Part shown: positions 1 through 9,272 of the stretch, in pieces
Layout: every line of letters starts with the position of its first letter
Numbering within the stretch: position 1 is the stretch's first letter
Source of the DNA: an uncultured Lachnospiraceae bacterium
GTDB taxonomy: Bacteria > Bacillota > Clostridia > Lachnospirales > Lachnospiraceae
DNA: 64,000 nucleotides
Direction of reading: 5' to 3'
Assembly (NCBI GenBank): GCA_910585005.1
Contig: CAJUCN010000005.1
Location: 148,844-212,843, forward strand
Notes under the pieces: generated by a model
Database searches by the model: none
What the model was told of the DNA's origin: nothing
What the model saw: the letters and a program-made list of their open reading frames with translations, nothing else
Program-made: the position numbers and the translations under genes

Positions 1-1
1 A

Positions 2-352
2 GGGAAAGCGGATGTAATTGTCTGTGAAGCCTTTGTGGGAAATGTTATCTTAAAGATGTATGAGGGCGTAGGCGGAGTTCTGATCAAAAAAGTGAAAGAA
101 GGCATGATGACTTCCCTGCGAAGCAAGATCGGTGCGCTTCTTGTAAAGCCGGCGCTTAAGCAGACATTGAAAGCTTTTGATTTGGAGCAGTATGGCGGAG
201 CGCCGATGCTGGGGTTGAAGGGGCTGGTTGTTAAAACACACGGGAGTTCAAGATCCGTGGAAATTAAAAATTCTATTCTGCAATGTATTACCTTTACAGA
301 ACAGAATATTAATCAAAAAATAAAAGAAAAAATAACAATGGAAGAAAATTAG
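2..352 (+). CDS. plsX: Phosphate acyltransferase PlsX, C-terminal part (5' truncated by window edge)
   Basis: Only the last 116 codons are present; the gene starts before the window. PlsX makes acyl-phosphate from acyl-ACP for the PlsX/PlsY route to lysophosphatidic acid. The visible part begins with GKADVIVCEAFVGNVILK, matching the conserved PlsX segment with a D-V-x-V-C-x-x-F-V-G-N-V pattern, and continues through the expected GG-A-x-L-L-G-like stretch (YGGAPMLGLKG) and the late HGSS motif. acpP follows after 14 bases, the usual plsX-acpP pairing in Clostridia. Its partner acyltransferase gene plsY is also in this window (31571). Family assignment is firm; the N-terminal half cannot be judged. 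Confidence 0.93.
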   Translation, partial: GKADVIVCEAFVGNVILKMYEGVGGVLIKKVKEGMMTSLRSKIGALLVKPALKQTLKAFDLEQYGGAPMLGLKGLVVKTHGSSRSVEIKNSILQCITFTEQNINQKIKEKITMEEN

Positions 353-366
353 AAAGGAAATGAGAC

Positions 367-597
367 ATGGAATTTGAAAAATTAAAAAAAGTAATTGCTG
401 ACGTACTTAACGTCGATCCTGATGAGATCACAATGGAGACAACCTTTGTAGATGATCTGGGAGCGGATTCCTTGGATGTTTTTCAGATTATGATGGGGAT
501 AGAGGAAGAATTTGATATTGAAGTCCCGGCTGAAGAAGCAGAAAAAATTGCTACTGTGGAAGAAGCAGTCAACCTCATCAAAAATGCAATTAATTAA
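367..597 (+). CDS. acpP: Acyl carrier protein
   Basis: A 76-residue acidic protein, the usual length for ACP. The DSL motif, within DDLGADSLD, places the phosphopantetheine attachment at Ser35. It carries acyl chains in type II fatty acid synthesis and serves as PlsX substrate, consistent with the adjacent plsX. The start has a good AGAAAGGA ribosome site 8 bases upstream. fabD and fabG, which separate plsX and acpP in Bacillus subtilis, are absent here. A hairpin terminator follows immediately at 596-619, so acpP probably ends one transcript, with partial readthrough to rnc. Confidence 0.97.
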   Translation: MEFEKLKKVIADVLNVDPDEITMETTFVDDLGADSLDVFQIMMGIEEEFDIEVPAEEAEKIATVEEAVNLIKNAIN

Positions 598-619
598 AAG
601 CCCGTTTACGGGCTTTTTT
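596..619 (+). terminator. Intrinsic terminator after acpP
   Basis: The arms AAAAGCCCG and CGGGCTTTT enclose a TTTA loop and are followed by further T residues. The stem begins right at the acpP stop codon and ends 19 bases before the rnc start. Confidence 0.85.
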
Positions 620-638
620 GTGGGATAGGAAGTGACTT

Positions 639-1331
639 ATGTTAAAGCAGGAAACGATTAGAGAGTTGGAAGAAACAATAGGATATCAATTTCAAAAAAA
701 GGAACTGCTGGTACAAGCGCTTACCCACAGTTCTTTTTCCAATGAACAGAAAATTAATAAATATGCAAATTATGAACGGCTGGAATTTTTGGGCGATGCA
801 GTTTTGGAGCTTCTTTCAAGCCAATTCTTTTTTGAAAACTATCCGGACATGTCTGAAGGTGATATGACACAGAAGAGGTCTTCTATGGTATGTGAGCCGG
901 CATTGGCTTTTTGCGCCAGGGACCTGTCCCTTGGAAAATATGTCCTGCTTGGCAAGGGAGAAGAGGCTACCGGCGGAAGGGAGCGTGATTCGATCATTTC
1001 GGATGTGATGGAGGCAGTGCTGGGGGCGATATACTTAGATGGAGGGTTTGAAAAAGCCCAACATTTTGTCCAAAAGTTTATTTTATCCGATTTAGAAAAT
1101 AAGCAATTGTTTTATGACAGTAAGACGATCCTCCAGGAAAAGGTTCAAAAAGCAGGAAAACAGTTGGTCTATGCCCTTGTAGATGAATCGGGGCCGGAGC
1201 ACAATAAGATCTTTACTGTGGAGGCCAGGCTTGACGGCAAGGTGGTAGGTACGGGACAAGGAAGGAATAAGAAAGCGGCACAGCAAAAAGCGGCCTATCA
1301 GGTACTGCTGGATAAAGTGTTGGAAACGTAG
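639..1331 (+). CDS. rnc: Ribonuclease III
   Basis: A 230-residue protein of normal RNase III length. The catalytic domain carries the signature ERLEFLGDAVLELL (residues 46-59, with Asp53), and the second acidic pair is Asp122/Glu125 in DVMEAVLGAIY. The C-terminal double-stranded RNA-binding domain ends in the expected GxGxxKKxAxxxAA pattern (GQGRNKKAAQQKAA). It processes rRNA precursors and structured RNAs in the cytoplasm. It sits in the conserved rnc-smc-ftsY order, 7 bases before smc. The start follows GGAAGTGACTT; the ribosome site is modest but the frame and N-terminus fit the family. Confidence 0.97.
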   Translation: MLKQETIRELEETIGYQFQKKELLVQALTHSSFSNEQKINKYANYERLEFLGDAVLELLSSQFFFENYPDMSEGDMTQKRSSMVCEPALAFCARDLSLGKYVLLGKGEEATGGRERDSIISDVMEAVLGAIYLDGGFEKAQHFVQKFILSDLENKQLFYDSKTILQEKVQKAGKQLVYALVDESGPEHNKIFTVEARLDGKVVGTGQGRNKKAAQQKAAYQVLLDKVLET

Positions 1332-1338
1332 GTGTTTT

Positions 1339-4300
1339 ATGTACTTAAAGAGTATTGAGATTCATGGATTTAAATCCTTTGCAAATAAAATTGTTTTTAA
1401 GTTCCATAATGGAATTACGGGAATTGTGGGACCGAACGGAAGCGGTAAGAGTAATGTGGCGGATGCGGTACGCTGGGTACTTGGAGAACAAAGGATCAAA
1501 CAGCTCCGGGGCGCTTCCATGCAGGATGTGATCTTTTCAGGTACGGAACTTCGTAAGCCCCTTGGTTATGCATACGTTGCCATTACCCTGGACAATTCTG
1601 ACCATCAGCTTGCCACTAGTTTTGACGAGGTTACGGTGGCAAGAAGGATCTATCGTTCCGGTGAGAGCGAATATTTGTTAAATGGGACTCCTTGCAGGCT
1701 GAAAGATGTGAATGAGCTTTTTTATGATACGGGTATCGGCAAAGAAGGGTACTCCATTATCGGCCAGGGGCAGATCGATAAAATCTTAAGCGGGAAACCG
1801 GAGGAGAGAAGAGAACTATTTGATGAAGCGGCAGGAATTGTTAAGTTTAAAAAACGAAAAGTAGCGGCGCAGAAAAAGCTTGAAGATGAAAAGCAGAATC
1901 TGATCAGAGTAAAGGATATCCTTTCTGAATTAGAAAAACAAATTGGGCCTTTGGAGAAGCAGTCGGAAGCGGCAAAGATCTTTTTAAAGAAAAGGGAAGA
2001 ACTGAAAACGCTGGATGTAAATGTTTTTTTGTTGGAAAACAACCGTCTGCAAGAGCAATTAAAGAGCGCCCAGGAAAAGTTTGAGATTGCCAGCAGTGAT
2101 TTAGAGAGAACGACAGCGCAGTATGAAAAAATAAAAGAAGAGTATGAACAGATTGAAGGACAGATTGAACATCTCGGTGAAGAAATCGAACGGGAGAGGA
2201 CTTCCCTGACAGATACCAGCGTCATGCGGGGAAAACTGGAAGGTGAGATCAATGTTCTTAAGGAACAGATCAAATCGGCAAAGAGCAATGAAGAGCACTT
2301 TAGGACGAGAAAGACGGCTGTCCAAAAGGAGATGGAGGCAAAGCTGTTCGACAAGGAGGGAATTCTTGCCGACAAGAAAGTTATTGACGAACAGGTTGCA
2401 CAGATAGAGGCAGAGCGTAACGAAGCAAGAGAAAAACTGCTAAAAGTCCAAAAGCGGATTGAAGAATTGAACAACGATATCGAAAGTGGGAAAAATACCA
2501 TCATTGATGCGCTGAATTCCAGGGCAACCATCAAGTCAAAGTTAGGGCGTTATGACACGATGACGGAGCAGATCAATATCCGGAAGGCGGAATTGACGTC
2601 AAGGCTTTTAAGGATCAAATCAGATGAGGCACAGCAGGAAGCTGTGATGGCGAAGCTGCAGCAGGAATTTGAACAGTTAAATGATGAGATTCAAAGTCTG
2701 AATGAACAGCAGGAGAGCAGTGAGGAAAAGCTGGCTTTGCTGCGGGAGGAACTGGCGGGAAAGGATAAAAAACTTCGCGATACACAAGTAAGTTATCATC
2801 AGGAGAAATCACGTTTAGAGGCGCTTACGAACCTTACGGAGAGATATGAAGGCTATGGCGGAAGTGTGAAAAGGGTGATGGAGCGCAAAGACAGGGAAAA
2901 AGGCATCATTGGCGTTGTGGCCGATATCATCAAAGCGGACAAAAAGCACGAGACGGCAATTGAGACAGCGCTTGGGGGAAATATCCAAAATATTGTAACG
3001 GATAATGAAGAAACTGCCAAGAAAATGATCTCTTTTTTGAAAGAAACGAAAGCGGGGAGGGCAACCTTCCTGCCCCTTACCAGCATTTCTAATCCTCAGG
3101 AGTTTAAGATGCCGGAAGTATTAAAAGAAAAAGGCGTCATTGGGATGGCTGACGAACTGGTAAGGACGGACAGTAAGTACCGGAGTGTGGCAAAAGCAAT
3201 GCTGGGACGGATTGTTGTTGTTGATCATGTAGATCATGCAGTAAAGATCGCCCGTAAATTTGATTATGGAATCCGGATGGTAACACTGGAAGGGGAGCTG
3301 CTGATCCCAGGCGGTGCAATCAGTGGGGGCGCCTTTAAGAATAACAGCAATCTTCTTGGACGAAGACGGGAAATTGAGGAGCTGGAGGCAAATGTCAAAA
3401 AGCATTTAATAGAGATTGATGTGATCCTCGGAGAGATCGAACAGACCAAGGCAAACCGGAATAAACTCCGGCTTTCTATTGAAGAGATTAAGGCAGCGCT
3501 CCAGAGAAAGTTTATTGAACAAAATACAGCGCGGCTCAATGTGATTAAGGCGCAGGAGCGTAAAAACGAAGCTTCCGAAGGATCTGTGGAACTGAAAAAT
3601 GAAGAACGGGAAATCGAAAAACAAATTCAGGATATTAAATTCAGTAAACAGGAGATCCAAAAGGAGTTAGAGGATTCCGAACTGCTTGAAAAGCAGGTGG
3701 AGCAGGAGATCCGTAAATTCCAGGTGGAATTGGACGAAAAGAGAAGAGAAGAATCTGACCAGTCTGCTCATGTTTCCAGTTGGGATGTTGAAGTGGAGAA
3801 GATGCATCAACAGCAGGATTTCCATCAGCAAAATGTAGACCGTATCAGTAAGGAAATCGAGCGGTACGCAGGAGAACTAAAGGAAATCGAAGAAGGCATA
3901 GCAAAGAGCGGAGAAGATACTGTTCAAAAAGAAAATAGCATTGAACAAATCCGGCAAACCATCCAGGCTTCTCAGACTACCCAGGGGGATACGGAGAAGA
4001 AACTGAGTGAAAATATTGAAAAGAGGGAACAGTTGTCCCTTAGACAAAAAAATTTCTTTGCAGACCGGGAGAACCTTGCCCAGCAGATGACGGGGCTGGA
4101 CAAAGAAGTGTACCGCTTAGGTTCCCAGAAGGAAAAGTTCCAGGAACAGCTTGAGAGCCAGATCAACTATATGTGGGACGAATATGAGATCACTTTATCT
4201 GATGCGGCATCGCTGCGGGATGAAGAGATGAATGATCTTTCCGCTATGAAGAAAGGCATATCATCGTTAAAGGAACAGATCAAAAAGCTGGGAGATGTAA

Positions 4301-4899
4301 ATGTTAATGCGATTGAAGATTATAGAAATCTGATGGAGAGGTATCAGTTCCTAAAGACCCAGCATGATGATCTGATCGAAGCGGAAAAGACGCTGGAAGG
4401 GATTATTGTTGAATTGGATGGAGCTATGCGTAAACAGTTCAATGAGAAGTTTGCAGAAATCGGCAAAGAGTTTGACAAGGTATTCAAAGAGCTGTTTGGA
4501 GGCGGAAAAGGTACTTTAGAGCTTATGGAGGATGAGGATATCTTAGAAGCAGGGATCAGGATCATCGCTCAGCCACCAGGCAAGAAACTGCAGAATATGA
4601 TGCAGCTATCTGGCGGGGAAAAAGCGCTTACAGCTATTGCACTTTTGTTTGCAATCCAAAATCTAAAGCCATCACCTTTTTGTTTACTTGATGAGATCGA
4701 GGCAGCGCTGGATGAGAATAATGTTGCACGATTTGCGAAGTATTTACATAAGCTTACCAGAAATACGCAGTTTATTGTGATTACCCATAGACGGGGAACC
4801 ATGGAAAAGGCGGACAGGCTTTACGGCATTACCATGCAGGAAAAGGGGGTTTCCACGTTGGTAAGCGTTAATTTGATTGATAAGGAGTTAGATGACTGA
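1339..4899 (+). CDS. smc: Chromosome partition protein SMC
   Basis: A full-length 1186-residue SMC. The N-terminal ATP head has Walker A GPNGSGKS at residues 31-38. Long coiled coils flank a hinge around residues 520-660, including a glycine-rich GGAISGG segment. The C-terminal head has the ABC signature LSGGEKAL from residue 1090 and Walker B CLLDEIEAALD near residues 1115-1125. SMC works with ScpA/ScpB to compact and segregate the chromosome. The gene overlaps ftsY by one base (TGATG junction), so translation is probably coupled. Long open antisense frames inside it result from coiled-coil composition and are not genes. Confidence 0.98.
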   Translation: MYLKSIEIHGFKSFANKIVFKFHNGITGIVGPNGSGKSNVADAVRWVLGEQRIKQLRGASMQDVIFSGTELRKPLGYAYVAITLDNSDHQLATSFDEVTVARRIYRSGESEYLLNGTPCRLKDVNELFYDTGIGKEGYSIIGQGQIDKILSGKPEERRELFDEAAGIVKFKKRKVAAQKKLEDEKQNLIRVKDILSELEKQIGPLEKQSEAAKIFLKKREELKTLDVNVFLLENNRLQEQLKSAQEKFEIASSDLERTTAQYEKIKEEYEQIEGQIEHLGEEIERERTSLTDTSVMRGKLEGEINVLKEQIKSAKSNEEHFRTRKTAVQKEMEAKLFDKEGILADKKVIDEQVAQIEAERNEAREKLLKVQKRIEELNNDIESGKNTIIDALNSRATIKSKLGRYDTMTEQINIRKAELTSRLLRIKSDEAQQEAVMAKLQQEFEQLNDEIQSLNEQQESSEEKLALLREELAGKDKKLRDTQVSYHQEKSRLEALTNLTERYEGYGGSVKRVMERKDREKGIIGVVADIIKADKKHETAIETALGGNIQNIVTDNEETAKKMISFLKETKAGRATFLPLTSISNPQEFKMPEVLKEKGVIGMADELVRTDSKYRSVAKAMLGRIVVVDHVDHAVKIARKFDYGIRMVTLEGELLIPGGAISGGAFKNNSNLLGRRREIEELEANVKKHLIEIDVILGEIEQTKANRNKLRLSIEEIKAALQRKFIEQNTARLNVIKAQERKNEASEGSVELKNEEREIEKQIQDIKFSKQEIQKELEDSELLEKQVEQEIRKFQVELDEKRREESDQSAHVSSWDVEVEKMHQQQDFHQQNVDRISKEIERYAGELKEIEEGIAKSGEDTVQKENSIEQIRQTIQASQTTQGDTEKKLSENIEKREQLSLRQKNFFADRENLAQQMTGLDKEVYRLGSQKEKFQEQLESQINYMWDEYEITLSDAASLRDEEMNDLSAMKKGISSLKEQIKKLGDVNVNAIEDYRNLMERYQFLKTQHDDLIEAEKTLEGIIVELDGAMRKQFNEKFAEIGKEFDKVFKELFGGGKGTLELMEDEDILEAGIRIIAQPPGKKLQNMMQLSGGEKALTAIALLFAIQNLKPSPFCLLDEIEAALDENNVARFAKYLHKLTRNTQFIVITHRRGTMEKADRLYGITMQEKGVSTLVSVNLIDKELDD

Positions 4900-5825
4900 T
4901 GGGATTTTTTGGAAGGCTGAAGGAAGGATTAAGTAAGACCAGAGATAATATAGTCAGCGGAATTGATTCCGTTTTTAGCGGTTTTTCTTCTATTGATGAG
5001 GACTTTTATGACGAGTTGGAAGAAATTCTGATCATGGGCGATATTGGCGTCAATGCATCGGGAGAGATTCTTGACAGGCTCCGCAGACAGGTCAAAGAAA
5101 AACACATCAAAGAGCCGGCCCAGTGCCGGGAATTTTTGATCGAGAGTATCAAAGAGCAGATGAAAGTGGATGAGACAGCATATTCTTTTGAGCAGGAAAC
5201 TTCCGTGATTCTTGTTATCGGCGTAAACGGGGCAGGGAAGACTACTTCCGTAGGAAAGCTTGCAAGCCAGTTAAAGCAGCAAGGAAAAAAGGTTTTGATT
5301 GCGGCTGCGGATACTTATCGTGCGGCGGCATGCGAGCAGCTTGCGGAGTGGGCAAACCGGGCAGGCGTGGATATCATTTTGGGATCCCAGGGGGCGGATC
5401 CATCCAGTGTGATCTATGATGCGGTAAACGCGGCAAAAGCGCGGGGGACGGATGTGCTGATCTGTGATACGGCAGGGCGGCTTCACAATAAAAAGAACCT
5501 GATGGAAGAGTTAAAGAAAATGAACCGTATTATTGACAGGGAGTACCCGGAGGCATACAGGGAAAACCTTATTGTTCTTGATGGAACCACCGGCCAGAAT
5601 GCATTAAACCAGGCAAGGGAGTTCGGGGAGACGGCAGCCCTTACGGGAATCATCCTGACAAAGATGGATGGCACTTCCAAGGGAGGGATTGCGGTTGCGA
5701 TCCAATCAGAGCTTGGGATACCTGTAAAATATATTGGCGTAGGAGAAAAACTGGACGATTTGCAGAAATTTGATTCCGGACAGTTTGTAAATGCACTGTT
5801 TGATGTAGCAGTAGAGGAAAGCTGA
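4899..5825 (+). CDS. ftsY: Signal recognition particle receptor FtsY
   Basis: A 308-residue SRP GTPase with a short N-terminal region, as in Gram-positive FtsY. Walker A is GVNGAGKTT at residues 108-116, followed by the DTAGRLHN and TKMDGTSKGG GTPase motifs typical of the SRP NG domain. It binds the SRP-ribosome complex at the membrane; its partner Ffh is encoded about 8 kb downstream at 14061. The start overlaps the smc stop, indicating co-expression. It is distinguished from Ffh by lacking a methionine-rich M domain. Confidence 0.97.
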   Translation: MGFFGRLKEGLSKTRDNIVSGIDSVFSGFSSIDEDFYDELEEILIMGDIGVNASGEILDRLRRQVKEKHIKEPAQCREFLIESIKEQMKVDETAYSFEQETSVILVIGVNGAGKTTSVGKLASQLKQQGKKVLIAAADTYRAAACEQLAEWANRAGVDIILGSQGADPSSVIYDAVNAAKARGTDVLICDTAGRLHNKKNLMEELKKMNRIIDREYPEAYRENLIVLDGTTGQNALNQAREFGETAALTGIILTKMDGTSKGGIAVAIQSELGIPVKYIGVGEKLDDLQKFDSGQFVNALFDVAVEES

Positions 5826-5832
5826 CTGCAGG

Positions 5833-7068
5833 ATGGAGAAGAAAATGGGAGAGAAAATGCTGACGTTAGAGAAATTTGAAGAAGCTTCGGAGACAGTCAA
5901 AAAGGTTACCCAGGAAACGAAACTGGTGTACAGTGATTTTTATAGCGCACAGACAGGAAATAAGGTGTATCTGAAACCGGAAAATATGCAGTTTACCGGC
6001 GCATATAAGCTCCGGGGAGCTTACTATAAGCTTAGCACCCTTTCTGAGGAAGAACGGGAAAAGGGGCTGATCACTGCTTCTGCAGGAAATCATGCACAGG
6101 GGGTGGCCTATGCGGCAAAGAGCTATGGAGTGAAGGCAGTGATCGTTATGCCTACAACGACTCCCCTCATTAAGGTGAACAGGACAAAAGGCTATGGAGC
6201 GGAAGTGATCCTCTATGGAGATGTGTATGATGAAGCCTGTGGACATGCCTATGAACTGGCGAAAGAACATGGATATACATTTATTCACCCTTTTGATGAC
6301 CTGGCAGTGGCCACCGGACAGGGGACTATTGCTATGGAGATATTTAAGGAACTTCCACTGGTTGATTACATTTTGGTTCCGGTGGGAGGAGGCGGACTCG
6401 CCACGGGCGTGTCGGCTCTTGCAAAGCTTTTAAATCCCAAGATCAAGGTGATTGGTGTGGAACCGGAAGGGGCAAGCTGTTTAAAGGCATCTATAGAGGC
6501 TGGGAAAGTGCTGACTTTGGATCATGTGAGCACGATTGCTGACGGTACGGCAGTGAAAACCCCAGGGGTGCAGATATTCCCTTACCTTTCCCAAAATCTG
6601 GATGGTATTATTACCGTGGCGGATGAAGAACTTGTGGTGGCCTTTCTTGATATGGTGGAAAACCATAAGATGGTAGTGGAAAATTCTGGTCTGCTTACCG
6701 TGGCGGCGTTAAAGCATTTAGAGGTTAAAGGTAAAAAGATCGTTTCGATCTTAAGCGGTGGCAACATGGATGTAATCACGATGTCTTCCGTAGTCCAACA
6801 GGGGCTTATTATGCGTGACCGTATTTTTACGGTATCCGTGCTTTTGCCGGATAAGCCGGGAGAATTAAGTCATGTGGCGGATGTGATAGCAAAGGAAAAC
6901 GGGAATGTGATTAAGCTGGAACATAATCAGTTTATTTCCATTAACCGAAATGCAGCGGTGGAGCTGCGTATCACCCTGGAAGCATTTGGAACAGAGCATA
7001 AGCATCAGATCATAGGCGCATTGGAGAAGAATGGGTATAAGCCAAAGCTTGTACGGGCAAATATATAA
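5833..7068 (+). CDS. ilvA: Threonine ammonia-lyase (threonine dehydratase)
   Basis: A fold-type II PLP enzyme of up to 411 residues that deaminates threonine to 2-oxobutanoate. Lys59 in FTGAYKLRGAYYK is the likely PLP lysine, and VGGGGLATG is the phosphate-binding glycine loop. The C-terminal 80 residues (from RIFTVSVLLPDKPGEL) form an ACT domain. Length and ACT type resemble the catabolic or single-ACT form more than the 500-residue E. coli IlvA. Three in-frame ATGs (5833, 5845, 5857) are possible; 5845 has a GGAGAAG just upstream and may be the true start. It begins the block that separates ftsY from ylxM-ffh. No ilv genes are adjacent, so the pathway role is open. Confidence 0.93.
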   Translation: MEKKMGEKMLTLEKFEEASETVKKVTQETKLVYSDFYSAQTGNKVYLKPENMQFTGAYKLRGAYYKLSTLSEEEREKGLITASAGNHAQGVAYAAKSYGVKAVIVMPTTTPLIKVNRTKGYGAEVILYGDVYDEACGHAYELAKEHGYTFIHPFDDLAVATGQGTIAMEIFKELPLVDYILVPVGGGGLATGVSALAKLLNPKIKVIGVEPEGASCLKASIEAGKVLTLDHVSTIADGTAVKTPGVQIFPYLSQNLDGIITVADEELVVAFLDMVENHKMVVENSGLLTVAALKHLEVKGKKIVSILSGGNMDVITMSSVVQQGLIMRDRIFTVSVLLPDKPGELSHVADVIAKENGNVIKLEHNQFISINRNAAVELRITLEAFGTEHKHQIIGALEKNGYKPKLVRANI

Positions 7069-7099
7069 GGGGTTATTTGGGATAACCTTTGACAGAAAG

Positions 7100-7127
7100 C
7101 ACATACTTTATGTAGTATGTGTTTTTT
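7100..7127 (+). terminator. Intrinsic terminator after ilvA
   Basis: The perfect 8-bp arms CACATACT and AGTATGTG enclose a 6-base loop and are followed by six T residues. It ends the smc-ftsY-ilvA transcript before the YitT gene. Confidence 0.85.
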
Positions 7128-7192
7128 GCACTCTCTTACTGACAGAATAAGAAAACATCCGTGCCTGGCGGCACAGGAGAAGGAGTATAGAA

Positions 7193-8044
7193 TTGAAAAG
7201 TAAAATAAAAAAAGTTTTTTTCATCACCTGTGGCACATTAATATTTGGTATGGCATTGAGTTTATTCATCGATCCAAATGATTTTGCCCCCGGAGGGGCC
7301 TCAGGGCTTGCTATTGTATTAAACAGGGTGATTCCCCTTGAAACAGGTACATTATTTTTACTTCTCAATATTCCGATTATGATCTTAGGGGCATGGCAGT
7401 TTGGCGGGAAATTTATTTTAGCGACATGCTATGCAACTGTGATGTCATCTGTGTTTACGAATCTATTTCAACAGTTTCCGCCTTTGACAAGAGAACCCGT
7501 TTTGGCAGCGGTCTTTGGCGGAGCTTTGCTTGCGTTGGGGATGGGGTTGGTGCTTCGCAGTGGGGCAACTACTGGTGGGACGGATATTATTGTAAAATGC
7601 TTAAGACGGCAAAAACCTTATATAAAAACAGGTACGCTGTTTCTTTTGGTTGATGCAGTTGTTATTTTGATTGGGGGAATCGTTTTTAGAAACGTGGAGG
7701 CAATGCTTTACAGTGTATTGTCGGTAGCAGTGTCTTCGGCGGTCCTTGATACGGTCTTGTATGGAAGGGATGAGGCGAAAATGATCTACATTGTCAGTGA
7801 TTGCTATGAGGAGATCGCCAGGAGACTGTTGGAAGAGATCGATATAGGAGTGACTTACCTGAAAGGGGTGGGGGGCTATGAAAAGAAGGAGAAAAATGTA
7901 ATTTTTTGTGTAGTGAAAAAACCTTCGGCGCACAGAGTGGAGGAAATTGTTAAGCAGGAGGATACTGCCGCATTTATGATCATATCCAGCGCTTCCGAGA
8001 TTTACGGGGAGGGATATAAAAGCTATTTCGGAGAAAAATTGTGA
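7193..8044 (+). CDS. YitT family membrane protein (YitT domain plus DUF2179)
   Basis: A 283-residue protein with several hydrophobic segments in the first two thirds. It has the family hallmarks F-x-x-P-G-G-x-S/A-G (FAPGGASGLAIVLN) and a glycine-rich RSGATTGGTDIIVK stretch, then a soluble C-terminal domain of DUF2179 type (YIVSDCYEEIARRLLEEIDIGVTYLKG begins it). The start is TTG, preceded by AGGAGAAGGAG at good distance. The molecular function of the YitT family is not established; a transporter or membrane sensor role is only a guess. It stands as its own unit between a terminator and the GH25 promoter. Confidence 0.9.
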   Translation: MKSKIKKVFFITCGTLIFGMALSLFIDPNDFAPGGASGLAIVLNRVIPLETGTLFLLLNIPIMILGAWQFGGKFILATCYATVMSSVFTNLFQQFPPLTREPVLAAVFGGALLALGMGLVLRSGATTGGTDIIVKCLRRQKPYIKTGTLFLLVDAVVILIGGIVFRNVEAMLYSVLSVAVSSAVLDTVLYGRDEAKMIYIVSDCYEEIARRLLEEIDIGVTYLKGVGGYEKKEKNVIFCVVKKPSAHRVEEIVKQEDTAAFMIISSASEIYGEGYKSYFGEKL

Positions 8045-8075
8045 TATGCAGAGGCAATAAGGAAAAATGAAACAA

Positions 8076-8104
8076 TTGAAAAAATGGCTGTTTCATACTA
8101 TACT
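8076..8104 (+). promoter_or_regulatory. Sigma-A promoter for the GH25 gene
   Basis: TTGAAA (8076-8081) and TATACT (8099-8104) are separated by exactly 17 bases. The start codon lies about 40 bases downstream. Confidence 0.6.
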
Positions 8105-8128
8105 TATTTCAATAGAAAAAGTATAGTA
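8096..8128. promoter_or_regulatory. Perfect inverted repeat overlapping the -10 box
   Basis: The 10-bp arms TACTATACTT (8096-8105) and AAGTATAGTA (8119-8128) are exact reverse complements around a 13-base centre. The left arm contains the -10 hexamer. This position fits an operator for a dimeric repressor; alternatively it is a leader hairpin. It has no following T tract, so it is not a terminator. Confidence 0.6.
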
Positions 8129-8145
8129 CATGAAAGGTAAAAAGC

Positions 8146-9243
8146 ATGGTTAATACATCAAGAAGAAACAGAAGGAAACAACGGGTGAGCCTGATCACAA
8201 ATATTATATTTTGTTTGATCACTTTAAGTGCGCTGACTGGCTGTATCATTTTGGTTTTGCAGAATTATGGACTGAAAAACGAAAGCAGGCAGGTGATGAG
8301 CCAGATAGCAGAATATAAGGAACGGGAAGAGGAATTTGTCTATTCACAGGCCGATTTAGATGCTTATGTTGACGAGGCGTCAGGTCTTGCAAGGGAAGCC
8401 CAAAGGCGGGAAATCTTAGATGACTTGAAGACCCGGATGGAAAATGGAGATTCTACGGCGGCAGTGTTAAGGGATTACTTTCCGGAAAATGTAGTCGTCT
8501 ATTCGGATGCACAGTTTTATTTTTTCCCGATCCTGGACAGCTTGAAACAGCATAATTATGTCTATAACAATTTTGTGGAACGCGAAAATAAGGAAATCGT
8601 CTATGTGGATGATACAGATGAAGTACATTCCTTAAAAGGGATCGATGTGTCGAAACACCAAAATGACATCAATTGGAGGAAGGTTGCCGGCGACGGGGTA
8701 TCTTATGCGTTTATCAGAGGTGGCTACCGGGGATATTCAGAAGGGAAATTGATGGAGGACGAATTTTTTAAGGATAATATAGAAGGCGCTCTTGATAATG
8801 ATATTGACGTAGGCGTGTACTTTTACACACAGGCAATCTCAGAAGAGGAAGCCGTGGAGGAGGCGGAATTCCTTCTTGATTTGTTAGAGCCTTATGATGT
8901 GACATATCCGGTGGTGCTGGATTTGGAAGATCCTGAGAGCGCTTCTGCAAGGACGGCGGAAATGACGAAGGAGGAATATACGAAAGCGGCGGTCGCTTTT
9001 TTGGAGACAGTGAAAAAAGCAGGATATACGCCTATGATATATGGAAATTTAAAGACCTTTCTGTTGATGCTGGATTTGGAGCAGTTGGAAGAATATGATA
9101 AGTGGTTTGCCTATTATAATGCTCCGGTCTACTTCCCTTATGAGTTTGCGATATGGCAGTACAGCTCCAAGGGCAGCGTTGATGGGATTAAAGGGGAAGT
9201 GGATATGAACGTATGTATGAAGGATTATGCAGGCGGTCAGTGA
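8146..9243 (+). CDS. Membrane-anchored GH25 muramidase (lysozyme)
   Basis: A 365-residue protein with a basic N-terminus, one transmembrane or uncleaved signal segment at about residues 15-38, and a roughly 120-residue linker predicted to be outside the cell. A GH25 domain follows from about residue 164. Catalytic residues are visible: Asp167 in GIDVSKHQ and the D-x-E pair Asp259/Glu261 in VVLDLEDP. The end of the domain has the usual FAIWQYSSKGSVDGIKGEVDMN pattern. GH25 enzymes hydrolyse the MurNAc-GlcNAc bond, so a role in wall remodelling or competition is likely. It has its own promoter, overlapped by a palindrome, and its own terminator. Confidence 0.92.
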   Translation: MVNTSRRNRRKQRVSLITNIIFCLITLSALTGCIILVLQNYGLKNESRQVMSQIAEYKEREEEFVYSQADLDAYVDEASGLAREAQRREILDDLKTRMENGDSTAAVLRDYFPENVVVYSDAQFYFFPILDSLKQHNYVYNNFVERENKEIVYVDDTDEVHSLKGIDVSKHQNDINWRKVAGDGVSYAFIRGGYRGYSEGKLMEDEFFKDNIEGALDNDIDVGVYFYTQAISEEEAVEEAEFLLDLLEPYDVTYPVVLDLEDPESASARTAEMTKEEYTKAAVAFLETVKKAGYTPMIYGNLKTFLLMLDLEQLEEYDKWFAYYNAPVYFPYEFAIWQYSSKGSVDGIKGEVDMNVCMKDYAGGQ

Positions 9244-9272
9244 TCAGAAGAATAGGGGGCGGTTTAAGTAAT

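Noticed and set aside
1722..2534. A 270-codon open frame on the minus strand inside smc
   Set aside because: It lies opposite the SMC coiled coil. Its Ser/Phe-rich translation mirrors Glu/Lys codons, there is no ribosome site, and smc is clearly the real gene.
7161..7174. Regulatory hairpin in the yitT leader
   Set aside because: GTGCC/GGCAC with a 4-base loop is short and lies clear of the ribosome site. I see no further structure to support regulation.
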